Made by a program: the position numbers and the translations under genes
Notes under the pieces: generated by a model
What the model saw: the letters and a program-made list of their open reading frames with translations, nothing else
What the model was told of the DNA's origin: nothing
The model's database searches: none
In this document: in pieces, positions 15,741 through 23,929 of the stretch
Layout of the letters: every line of letters starts with the position of its first letter
How positions within the stretch are numbered: position 1 is the first letter of the stretch
Assembly (NCBI GenBank): GCA_023461435.1
Contig: JAEYLC010000001.1
Coordinates: 1-64,000 of the forward strand
Source: Bacillota bacterium
GTDB lineage: Bacteria; Bacillota; Clostridia; Christensenellales; SZUA-584
Direction of reading: 5' to 3'
DNA length: 64,000 nucleotides

Positions 15741-18149
15741 TCATACAACATGTTCGGTGCGTGCAATAATTTGATTTTGGAGGCATGGGTCAAGGTTAAT
15801 AAACAGCGCGCTGTAGCCCGCGACCTTGACAACAAGCCCCTTGTATTCTTCCGGATTCTTCTGCGCCTCGCGCAGCGTTTCAGCCGATACGATGTTGAAC
15901 TGCACCTGAAATCCGCCGAGCTCAAAATAGCCACGCACCAGGGATGCAAACTTTTCGATCCTGACCTGGCCCTTGACCGCGGTCGGATGCAGTTTCATAT
16001 TCAAAATCGTGCCGTTCGTGGCAAGCTGATGATCGAGCTTGGCGACTGACCGCAGAGCCGCGGTCGCCCCGTGGATATCCGTACCCGCCTCGGGAGACAC
16101 ATTGTCCGCGGTGGTCGATCCCGCCAGCCGTCCGTCCGGCGTGGCACCCACTTCCTCGCCCGAATACGCATTGGAGCTCAGCGTCTGCGGTGACGGGCAA
16201 TAATAGCCGCCGTGCGCGGGCGTGTATTGGGTCAGCTCGTTGTAATACCAGTTGAGCGAATCCCTGACCATCAGATCGACATCATCAACGTCGTTGCCGT
16301 ATTTCGCCGTTTTCAGCATTCTGCGCCTGAGGAGCTCGCCGTTTTCAACCTGCCAGTTATTTTTGAGCGCGTGAAACATCTCCGCCGGTGTACAGACCTT
16401 TTCGTCGAACACCTTAGACTTAATCGCATAAAGCGCGTTGCCCACGTTGATCGCTCCGTGACAGATGCTGAGTGTATTGTTGTAATTGGGCCCGCCGCCT
16501 TCTTCCACATCCTTTGCGATCTCCAGCCGATAATCAAGAACCGACGACAGGAACGGGCATGGCGTCAGATCCGCATGCGCCTGCGCTGTGACATTATCCA
16601 GCCACGGGATCAGCGAGATATAAAAATCCAGCTGATTCCTGTATGCCGCCACGACCTCTTCGAACGTCGTCATGTCGGCCAGTGTTTTTTCCGCGGGCAG
16701 CACGCACGTACCGCGCGCCGTATTATGCCCGCCGTCCAGCGCCACCTCCAGGATTTTGAGCAGATTGATATGACAGCAGCCGCTGTTGATCGTATTATGC
16801 TTGCCCGGCACAATGGGCTCGCAGCAGCCGTCAACAGCCCAATTGCGGGCGTCCTCCAGCTTCACGCCCGTACGCAGCAGCATATCGATCGCGATATCGT
16901 CGTTAAAAAGGCCCGGCTGTCCGCCGCCGTGCGCCACGATGGTTTCACAGCACTTGTTTAAAAATTCGCCCGTTGTCTCCTTGCATACGCGCATGATCGT
17001 CGTCGGTTCCTGCAGCTTTATCGTTTGAGTCGCGTCCAGCACGATGGAGGTCATATCGTTGCAGGCGTCTTTACCGTCGGTCGTCTGTCCTCCGATCGTC
17101 AATGTCTGGAACATGGGATAGCCGTGCATCTTTCGCGTATGGCTCATCGCCCTGATTTTTCTTATCTGGTTGCACTTGAGGAAGAAGCACTGAACGAGCT
17201 CCTGCGCCCATTCGAGAGAATCGGCTCTCATTCCCTTCTCCATCTCATAATATGGCTGCATATACTGGTCAAACCGGCCAAACGACATGGAATGTCCGTT
17301 TGATTCGATCTGCAATATCAGATGAAGCGTCCAATAGCTCTGAAGCGCCTCATGCAGGCTTTCCGCGCCGAATTCCGGCACCTTCCGGCAGATGCGCGCG
17401 ATCTCAATGAGCTCCGCTTTTTGTTGTTCGTCAATTCCCGGCCGACCGGCCATTCTTTCCGCTTCCTCCGCGTGCCGGCGGGCAAACGTGATGCCCGCCT
17501 CCATGGAAATCACTGCGCTTTTCAAGAAAATGATCTTATTCACAGTCTGAGCATCGGGTTTGGCGTGCTGGAGCTCCTCTATATGCCCGAGCGCGTCGTC
17601 AATAACGCTACGCAATCCGGATCGGATCACACGTTCGAAATTCGCGATCACATGGCCGTCGCCGGTCGTCATTCTTCCTGAGTTTGTGACAATGCCGTTA
17701 AAATCGCCGTGAGACGGTCTCCACGCGTCCTGATATTCCTCCGGCAAAATCATTGTCAGGGCTTCCCTGCACAGGTCATAATGCGTACGCCCCGCCCAGT
17801 AGTCGCCAAGGGACTCGATTTTTTTTGCCGTCATTTCATCGACTGTAAATTTATCAAGCATTCTGCTGTTGATTTTGGGCAGCTCCTCTATGAGCCACTC
17901 GATTCCGTACTCGGGAAACACGGGCGCCGCGCCCGGTATCCCCGCCTGGTTTCCAACAATCAATTCTCCGGGATGGATAAATACCGTTTGATTCTCGAGT
18001 ATTTCCTTGAGCGCCATCGCTCTTCTGACGGGGACCGGCTGCCCCTCCGTCTGCTGCCACGACCGCGTGTAAAATCTCGCGCGCTCACTGCACAAGGCCG
18101 GTGTTTTGCCGATCACATATTCACGCAATAAACCTATCCGTCTCAACAT
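15741..18149 (-). CDS. Glycyl radical enzyme 1 (PFL/glycerol dehydratase superfamily, specificity unknown)
   Basis: An 802-residue glycyl radical enzyme. The active-site loop reads VDGCCEPIVPGK (Cys442, Cys443, Glu444), where most eliminases have GCVE. The glycyl radical loop is VKVAGYSALF, with Gly near residue 778 (Lys where Arg is usual). ESNGHSMSFGRFDQY resembles the glycerol/diol dehydratase group, so a C-O elimination or related cleavage on a polyol is the best guess. I start at ATG 18149, with AAAGGAGG eight bases upstream; an ATG at 18173 would lie against the regulator's stop. The cognate activase is downstream. Confidence 0.9.
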   Translation of the reverse strand: MLRRIGLLREYVIGKTPALCSERARFYTRSWQQTEGQPVPVRRAMALKEILENQTVFIHPGELIVGNQAGIPGAAPVFPEYGIEWLIEELPKINSRMLDKFTVDEMTAKKIESLGDYWAGRTHYDLCREALTMILPEEYQDAWRPSHGDFNGIVTNSGRMTTGDGHVIANFERVIRSGLRSVIDDALGHIEELQHAKPDAQTVNKIIFLKSAVISMEAGITFARRHAEEAERMAGRPGIDEQQKAELIEIARICRKVPEFGAESLHEALQSYWTLHLILQIESNGHSMSFGRFDQYMQPYYEMEKGMRADSLEWAQELVQCFFLKCNQIRKIRAMSHTRKMHGYPMFQTLTIGGQTTDGKDACNDMTSIVLDATQTIKLQEPTTIMRVCKETTGEFLNKCCETIVAHGGGQPGLFNDDIAIDMLLRTGVKLEDARNWAVDGCCEPIVPGKHNTINSGCCHINLLKILEVALDGGHNTARGTCVLPAEKTLADMTTFEEVVAAYRNQLDFYISLIPWLDNVTAQAHADLTPCPFLSSVLDYRLEIAKDVEEGGGPNYNNTLSICHGAINVGNALYAIKSKVFDEKVCTPAEMFHALKNNWQVENGELLRRRMLKTAKYGNDVDDVDLMVRDSLNWYYNELTQYTPAHGGYYCPSPQTLSSNAYSGEEVGATPDGRLAGSTTADNVSPEAGTDIHGATAALRSVAKLDHQLATNGTILNMKLHPTAVKGQVRIEKFASLVRGYFELGGFQVQFNIVSAETLREAQKNPEEYKGLVVKVAGYSALFINLDPCLQNQIIARTEHVV

Positions 18150-18173
18150 ATTTAAAACCTCCTTTTCAGACAT

Positions 18174-19115
18174 CTACAGGTTCTGATTTACTTTTTCCGC
18201 CAGACTCTCATCAATGATAAGCGTATCGATCCATCCTCCGTTCAGCGCGCCGATCACCGCGTCGCACTTGTAATCTCCCGATGTCACGCCTATCTTCAGC
18301 GGAACCTTTTTGACAATACTTTCATCTACCGACATGACGCGCTCATTGAAAGCGGCGTCCACCTTTTCTCCAGTCTTTTTGAAAAACCACGCCAGCACAT
18401 CGCCCACGGCGCCCGCATCCTTCAACGCCAGAAAGTCGGCTTCGCTGATGGCGCCGATCTGCTTCAATGACGACGTGTCTCCCATATCGCCGATTCCGAG
18501 CAAAGCCACCGTTACGGCTTTTGCCTTTTCAAATATCTCCTGCACGCTTTTATCCTGCATGATCGCTTTTTTAATGTCTTTATTGTCTACGACCGCCGGA
18601 ACCGGGTTCGTATATCCCACCGCATCAATCCTCTTCGTGATAGAAGTCAATATATGCTGAGGATTGATTGAGCCGCTGGTATTGATGCCGCCCATCAGCT
18701 GCACCGTTGTGATACGGCTGTTTTTTATCTGCTTTAAATATCCCGCGATGTTGTCCAGCGTTTTTCCCCATGACAGTCCCAATACATCGTTTGGCATCAA
18801 TTTTTCTGACAGATACTCGGCTGCCGCCCTCGCCACGCCGTCCCGGCTTTCCTCATTATTTCTGCCGGACGGGACAACGATCACGTCGCCGATACGCGCT
18901 TTTTTTCGCAACGCCTCTCCCACCTCAATGCAGCTGCGATAGGCGCCTTTTACTTCGATCTGCACGATGCCCAACTCTCTCGCCTTGATGAGCATTCGGG
19001 TCACAGTCGGCCGGGACATATTGAGCTGCCTGGCAATATCCTCATGGGTCATCTGCTGGATATAATGCATCCACGCGACCCGGGTCAAAATTGGCAGTTT
19101 GCTTTCGTTTTCCAT
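18174..19115 (-). CDS. SorC-family sugar-responsive transcriptional regulator
   Basis: About 313 residues. The N-terminal helix-turn-helix MTHEDIARQLNMSRPTVTRM is followed by a SorC sugar-phosphate sensor domain with VLGLSWGKTLDNIAGYLK and LGVTSGDYKCDAV-like blocks. The ATG at 19115 has GGAGGG four bases upstream. It precedes glycyl radical enzyme 1 in the same transcript and has a promoter with TGAACA half-sites, so it is the probable local regulator. Effector probably a sugar phosphate. Confidence 0.86.
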   Translation of the reverse strand: MENESKLPILTRVAWMHYIQQMTHEDIARQLNMSRPTVTRMLIKARELGIVQIEVKGAYRSCIEVGEALRKKARIGDVIVVPSGRNNEESRDGVARAAAEYLSEKLMPNDVLGLSWGKTLDNIAGYLKQIKNSRITTVQLMGGINTSGSINPQHILTSITKRIDAVGYTNPVPAVVDNKDIKKAIMQDKSVQEIFEKAKAVTVALLGIGDMGDTSSLKQIGAISEADFLALKDAGAVGDVLAWFFKKTGEKVDAAFNERVMSVDESIVKKVPLKIGVTSGDYKCDAVIGALNGGWIDTLIIDESLAEKVNQNL

Positions 19116-19125
19116 ACGGCCCTCC

Positions 19126-19163
19126 AGTGAACAATCGTTCATTATAATTAACTTCTGTTCACT
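19126..19163. promoter_or_regulatory. SorC-type operator cluster
   Basis: AGTGAACA (19126-19133) and TGTTCACT (19156-19163) form a perfect inverted repeat spaced by 22 bases; GAAC-AATC-GTTC (19129-19140) is a second, nested palindrome. They lie on and just downstream of the expected transcription start. Confidence 0.55.
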
Positions 19164-19167
19164 TAAT

Positions 19168-19196
19168 AGTATAGCTTTCTTGTGCAAACGAGTCAA
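19168..19196 (-). promoter_or_regulatory. Predicted promoter for the SorC regulator and glycyl radical enzyme 1 operon
   Basis: Minus-strand TTGACT (19191-19196) and TATACT (19168-19173) are 17 bases apart. Confidence 0.7.
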
Positions 19197-19319
19197 TCCC
19201 TTTTGCAACTTATCAGGCCAGTTTTGTTGTACTATCGGGTTATGTATAGAAAATTTCTACAGAGATCACTTAGCTTGTTACAACACACCGAAACGAATTC
19301 ATTTTATGCATCACCGTTT

Positions 19320-20189
19320 TCATGCCTTGCCATCGGCCCGGCATATGCGTATCCATTCACTGATGGTTTTTTTGACTTCATCCATGGCCTCGTGCATCAC
19401 ATCGTATGTAAACTGGTTTTCTCCGGCCATCAGCTTTTTCCTTGCGCCGTTCATATAAGCGCAATAGACAGCCGTCCCCACATTCACCTTTCTGATACCG
19501 CCGTCAATGCATTTTTCCACCGTTGCCCTTGGTATTCCCGTGCCTCCGTGCAGCACAAGCGGAATATCCAGCGCGTTATCCACATCGCGAAGCTTGTCAT
19601 GATCGATGCGTGGCTCGCCCTTATAAAAGCCGTGTGCGTTGCCAATGCCTATCGCCAGCAAATCACACCCCGTCTCATCTGCCAAGCGGGCGGCATCCTC
19701 GTGTCTGAAAGATTCGTCGCTGTTTTTTTCGTCTGTACTCTTTATCCGGCCAATTTCCGCTTCCACAAAAACTCCCTTTAAATGAGCGTACTCCACAACA
19801 CGCTTGACAACGCTGATGTTCTGCTCTAAGGGGCTCGCGGACGCATCCATCATGACGGAAGTAAAACCGCTGTCGATCGCGCTGATGCAATCTTCAGGCG
19901 ATTCGCTGTGATCGAGATGATGGATCACAGGAACAGTAGCGCGTTCAATAAACGTCTCCGCCAGACAACAGCACATGTCCATTCCCAATTCCCGATAAGT
20001 CGGCGGATCGGCCATCAGGATGACAGGAGCGTGCAGCGCTTCCGCCGCTTCCACAATGGCGCGCATATCCCACATATCCGAATAATTAAATGCAGGCACC
20101 GCGAATTTTTCCGACTCGGCGCGGCCAAACAGAGCCCGCAGCTCTTTATACGTTATTTTTCTCATTCTCCCCATGCCTTTGCTCAGCAC
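19320..20189 (-). CDS. Class II ketose-bisphosphate aldolase (GatY/KbaY/FbaA type)
   Basis: A zinc aldolase of about 280-289 residues. Zinc ligand and catalytic blocks are present in order: VPVIHHLDHSE, FVEAEIGRI, IGIGNAHGFYK and LVLHGGTGIPR, then VNVGTAVYCAYM. It would split a phosphorylated ketose into dihydroxyacetone phosphate (or a deoxy analogue) and an aldehyde. It ends the operon that contains glycyl radical enzyme 2, the epimerase and the oxidoreductase. The start is ambiguous: GTG at 20189 or ATG at 20174 or 20165, none with an ideal ribosome site. Confidence 0.87.
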   Translation of the reverse strand: MLSKGMGRMRKITYKELRALFGRAESEKFAVPAFNYSDMWDMRAIVEAAEALHAPVILMADPPTYRELGMDMCCCLAETFIERATVPVIHHLDHSESPEDCISAIDSGFTSVMMDASASPLEQNISVVKRVVEYAHLKGVFVEAEIGRIKSTDEKNSDESFRHEDAARLADETGCDLLAIGIGNAHGFYKGEPRIDHDKLRDVDNALDIPLVLHGGTGIPRATVEKCIDGGIRKVNVGTAVYCAYMNGARKKLMAGENQFTYDVMHEAMDEVKKTISEWIRICRADGKA

Positions 20190-21124
20190 TTAAAGTTTAA
20201 CAGTTCCTGTGCTGTGTCGATGTCGGTAAACAACGAAGAAAACCACTTTCCTTTGAGCGCGGCGTCCATGGCTCTGACCTTTTGGTGCCCGAACGCCATG
20301 CATATGACTTCTCTCGCGTTTTGCGAGACTTCAGGCAGCGAGCAGGCCACGATCCTGCGATTGAGCCCATGGTTGATGATCCGGCCGTTTTTGTCGATAA
20401 ACCATAACGAAATATCACCGACCGCGCCGCATTTCTCCAGCTCCTTGAGGCTCTCTTCCGTGATAAAATTGCTCTTTACCATGGTCGATCCATAAAGGTC
20501 TCCCACGCTGACCAACGCGATATCGCAATGGTTCCCCTTCTCTATAACAAAGCTGGTTTCAGGATTTGAAAAAATAGCGTCCCGCTCTTCTTCGCTCGAA
20601 CAGAAGGCCTGAGCGTGCAGCAGGTGACATCTCGCGTCGAATTTTTCAGCCATTTTTAAAGCAGCCAGATTGCTCAGATATTGCGCTTTTGACCCCAGAC
20701 CGCCGACCAGCGGGACCACCTCAACATCGCTCATCTTCATCGGTATCAGCTGCTCGATCATGACCGACAACGTGATTCCCCAACTGACTCCGATGGTATC
20801 CCCAGGCCTGATTTTAGCCAGCAGATAATTTGAAACGGCTTTTCCGATGTTTGTGTAGCTTTCACCCGTCGTGGAGTTTTTAACAATATAGAATTTTATC
20901 CCGTACTTATCCTGAAGTTCCTGCTGCAATTCTTTAAAGCCTGCAAAATGGGACAAAACCTCGATACGAACAATGCCCATATCGATTGCGCGATTGAGCA
21001 GCTTGCTGACCCATGGCCGTGAAATACCCATCTTATCGGCAATCTCACCCTGAGTGAGGCCATAGGTATAATACATTTCTGCGACAAGCATGATCTTATC
21101 TTTTATGTTCATCTCATTTTCCAT
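20183..21124 (-). CDS. SorC-family transcriptional regulator (second)
   Basis: About 313 residues. The helix-turn-helix TQGEIADKMGISRPWVSKLL leads a SorC sensor domain with GDTIGVSWGITLSVMIEQL and PLVGGLGSKAQYL. It lies between the oxidoreductase and aldolase genes and probably controls this operon through a sugar-phosphate effector. Start choice is uncertain (ATG at 21124, 21112 or 21157). It is clearly a different paralogue from the regulator at 18174. Confidence 0.83.
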   Translation of the reverse strand: MENEMNIKDKIMLVAEMYYTYGLTQGEIADKMGISRPWVSKLLNRAIDMGIVRIEVLSHFAGFKELQQELQDKYGIKFYIVKNSTTGESYTNIGKAVSNYLLAKIRPGDTIGVSWGITLSVMIEQLIPMKMSDVEVVPLVGGLGSKAQYLSNLAALKMAEKFDARCHLLHAQAFCSSEEERDAIFSNPETSFVIEKGNHCDIALVSVGDLYGSTMVKSNFITEESLKELEKCGAVGDISLWFIDKNGRIINHGLNRRIVACSLPEVSQNAREVICMAFGHQKVRAMDAALKGKWFSSLFTDIDTAQELLNFKC

Positions 21125-21175
21125 AAAATTATCCAAGAGTACCCCTGTTCTATCCATATATGATGGATCTTATTA

Positions 21176-22246
21176 TTATAGACGCTTATAGCAGTCAAGT
21201 AATTCTAAACGATTGAACCCGCTTATGGGAAGAGTCATTTGACATCCGCTTTTGCCTGATGCATAAGACGCGCACATGATCTGCAGAGTCCTCTCCTCCT
21301 CATGTATGCCGTTGGCCACCGGTCTGTCTTCGGTTATCGCATCGACAAACCCGTCAATTTCTCTTTTGAATGAGTCCAAATGGCCCGGATATATATTGTC
21401 TATGTCCTTCGGCGTGGAGATGGAAATCTCGCGCATACCCGAATGATCATAATATTTCACCCAAGCTTGTTTCGGATCATAAGAGCTGACCCGGAAATTG
21501 ATCTGACCGTTGCTCCCGTATACGGCGCCGTTATAGGTATTTGTTTCATGCTCATAATAATGGCTGGTCAGCCGTACCAAAGCGCCGGATTGATATTCAA
21601 CGATGCTCATTGAAAAATCCTCAACCTGTCTTTCCGGATTGATGATGATATTTTTACCGAACACCAGCCTTGGTTCGCCCAGCCATCCGTTGGCGACATC
21701 CAGCAGATGCTGGCCCAATTCCCTCAGTATCCCTCCGCCTGCCTCCAGTTTGTGCTTCCATTTGACTTCATCGCGATACATCGAATAATCGAGCGAAATA
21801 TGAAATATCTGCCCAATATCAGGAATCAGACGCGTCACCGTCTCAATCACCGGGTGCAGCCGCAGCTCCGAGGCGACTAAAAACTTGATCCCCGATCCGT
21901 CATAATGCGCTTTTATCTGCTCAAGCTCATCCAGATCCATGCATATCGGCTTTTCGCATATGACATGTTTTTTTGCATCGATCGCCTCACAAATCTGTTC
22001 GCATTTCTCATATGTCGCGCTGCAGATACCCACCGCGTCAATTTGAGGGTTTCGTATCAGCTCTTTCCAATCGGTATAATACTCCGCGTCAGGAATATCT
22101 TCCTTTACCTTTTCGCGTTTACCTTCAGAGTGATTATACACAGCGACGACCTCACAGCCCGGATGCTCCTGAAACCAGCGGCCGTATACCTGCCCCATTT
22201 TTCCATAGCCGAGGATCCCGACCTTAAGCGCCTTCAACTGATTCAC
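21176..22246 (-). CDS. Gfo/Idh/MocA-family NAD(P)-dependent oxidoreductase
   Basis: About 356 residues. The N-terminal Rossmann fold (LKVGILGYGKMGQVYGRWF) and the family motif CEKPICMDLDEL are clear. These enzymes oxidise or reduce sugar and inositol hydroxyls. Its start overlaps the end of the epimerase gene; GTG at 22246 or TTG at 22237 are the most sensible starts, with an in-frame ATG at 22285 further upstream. Operon context implies it interconverts a hydroxyl and a ketone on the pathway sugar; the substrate is unknown. Confidence 0.82.
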   Translation of the reverse strand: MNQLKALKVGILGYGKMGQVYGRWFQEHPGCEVVAVYNHSEGKREKVKEDIPDAEYYTDWKELIRNPQIDAVGICSATYEKCEQICEAIDAKKHVICEKPICMDLDELEQIKAHYDGSGIKFLVASELRLHPVIETVTRLIPDIGQIFHISLDYSMYRDEVKWKHKLEAGGGILRELGQHLLDVANGWLGEPRLVFGKNIIINPERQVEDFSMSIVEYQSGALVRLTSHYYEHETNTYNGAVYGSNGQINFRVSSYDPKQAWVKYYDHSGMREISISTPKDIDNIYPGHLDSFKREIDGFVDAITEDRPVANGIHEEERTLQIMCASYASGKSGCQMTLPISGFNRLELLDCYKRL

Positions 22247-22931
22247 TCTCTCTATTGTTGAATATACCGATTTCCTTGACTTCATTTCCGTTTAAAAAGG
22301 ACATCGCCGCGCTGAATATATCATCGGTCTGAAAAAGGCCGCTTCCCACCACAAGTATGTCGACGCCGGCAGCTTTTAACTCATTGCCAATCGCCGTGTC
22401 GATGCCGCCATCCACTGCTATTGGCACTTCTATATCCTGTTCTTTCATCATTTTCTTCAGCTGCTTAATCTTCTCAAATGAGGAGCGTTCAAAATTCTGC
22501 CCGCCAAAGCCCGGCTCCACACTCATTATTACAATAAAATCTAAATTATTCAACAAATATTTTAATAATTTGACATCATCACCCGGGTTTATCGCCATTC
22601 CCGCTTTCATCCCCAGCTCCCGTATCCTGTTCAGCACGCGGATGGGATTCGCGCATATTTCTCGCTGAACGACGAGTCTGTCGGTACCGGCTTTGGCGAA
22701 CATGTCTATGAAGCGTTCGGGTTCATACATCTCCAAGTGCGCCTCAATGGGCAATTGTGTGACCTTCTTTAAATCTGTAACCGTTTGCGGACCAAATGAA
22801 ATATTATCAACATAACGACCATCCATTATATCGATATGAATATAATGTGCACCCGCTTTCTCTGCACATTTCACGCTCTCACCCAAATATGCGAAGTCAC
22901 ACGCTAAAATCGATGCCGATAACTTTACCAT
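22224..22931 (-). CDS. rpe: Ribulose-phosphate 3-epimerase
   Basis: A 235-residue TIM-barrel epimerase. The family signatures are plain: KLSASILACDF, HIDIMDGRYVDNISFGP, MSVEPGFGGQNF and IAVDGGIDTAIG, including the metal-binding His/Asp pairs and the two catalytic Asp. It interconverts ribulose 5-phosphate and xylulose 5-phosphate, or a close analogue such as allulose 6-phosphate. Being inside a catabolic operon, it may be a pathway-specific copy rather than the housekeeping gene. GAGG lies before the ATG. Confidence 0.88.
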   Translation of the reverse strand: MVKLSASILACDFAYLGESVKCAEKAGAHYIHIDIMDGRYVDNISFGPQTVTDLKKVTQLPIEAHLEMYEPERFIDMFAKAGTDRLVVQREICANPIRVLNRIRELGMKAGMAINPGDDVKLLKYLLNNLDFIVIMSVEPGFGGQNFERSSFEKIKQLKKMMKEQDIEVPIAVDGGIDTAIGNELKAAGVDILVVGSGLFQTDDIFSAAMSFLNGNEVKEIGIFNNRESESVEGA

Positions 22932-22987
22932 ACTTACCTCATTTTATTAATTCGTATTGCATATGATCATTGAATATTATTACATTG

Positions 22988-23926
22988 CTATCCGCCAACA
23001 ACGACCCGGAACCCGCTTTTTTCAAATCTGAGCCTCAGTTCTTCTATCCTTTCTTTTGAAGGCGGCTCAATCTCTTTCAGCCGGTAGTCCATGCCCAGCC
23101 GCTCGTATTTGGAGACGCCAAGCGCATGATACGGCAGGATGTCAACCTGGCAGCAGGGGTTGTGCTTTTGAAGAAAGCCGATTAGCTGGCTGATATTTTC
23201 ATCCGTATCGTTAATGCCCGGTATCACCGGAAATCTGACGACCGTTTTCTTGCCGTATTCCAAAAGCCGCTTATAGTTTTCCAGTATCAGTTCATTGCCG
23301 ACACCCGTATAATTTTGATGCGTCCCGCTGTCCATGTGTTTGAAATCATACAAAAACAGATCTATGTACGGGATGATCTCGCGCATCACATCCCATCTGA
23401 CATAGCCGGTCGTCTCCACACAAACATGGTAGCCGCGCTCCTTCGCTTTTTTCCCGAGCTCCAGCAAAAATTCCGGCTGTGCAAACGGCTCGCCGCCCGA
23501 AAACGTCACGCCCCCGCCCGACTTTTCATAAAAATCCGCATCCTTATCGACCTGCTCAAACACGTCGTCCGCGCTCATCCGCTTCCCCACGAGCGTCAAC
23601 GCGTTTGAATTGCAGACTTCGGTGCATTCTCCGCAAAAATCACACCTGCTCCGATCGACAACAACACCGTTGTTCCACGACAACGCGGATGCCGGACATT
23701 TTTTGATACAGGCCTTGCAGCCGATACAACGGTTTTTCCAGACCATCAGCTTTTGGCCAAAAGTCTGGGATTCCGGGTTCGCACACCAGAAGCAATGAAG
23801 CGGACATCCCATCAAAAAAACCAGCGTGCGAATACCCGGGCCGTCGTTGATCGCAAATCTCTCGATCTCAAATATAAACCCCTGTGTCTTGATATCGTTT
23901 TGCTTGCTGCCGTTCAATTCCGCCAT
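22988..23926 (-). CDS. Glycyl-radical enzyme activating protein (radical SAM) 2
   Basis: A 312-residue activase with GPGIRTLVFLMGCPLHCFWC (radical SAM cluster), two ferredoxin-like motifs (CIGCKACIKKCP, CDFCGECTEVCN) and VTFSGGEPFAQPEF. It starts four bases after the stop of glycyl radical enzyme 2 and is surely its partner. Unlike set 1, no hairpin separates the pair. Confidence 0.92.
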   Translation of the reverse strand: MAELNGSKQNDIKTQGFIFEIERFAINDGPGIRTLVFLMGCPLHCFWCANPESQTFGQKLMVWKNRCIGCKACIKKCPASALSWNNGVVVDRSRCDFCGECTEVCNSNALTLVGKRMSADDVFEQVDKDADFYEKSGGGVTFSGGEPFAQPEFLLELGKKAKERGYHVCVETTGYVRWDVMREIIPYIDLFLYDFKHMDSGTHQNYTGVGNELILENYKRLLEYGKKTVVRFPVIPGINDTDENISQLIGFLQKHNPCCQVDILPYHALGVSKYERLGMDYRLKEIEPPSKERIEELRLRFEKSGFRVVVGG

Positions 23927-23929
23927 AAT

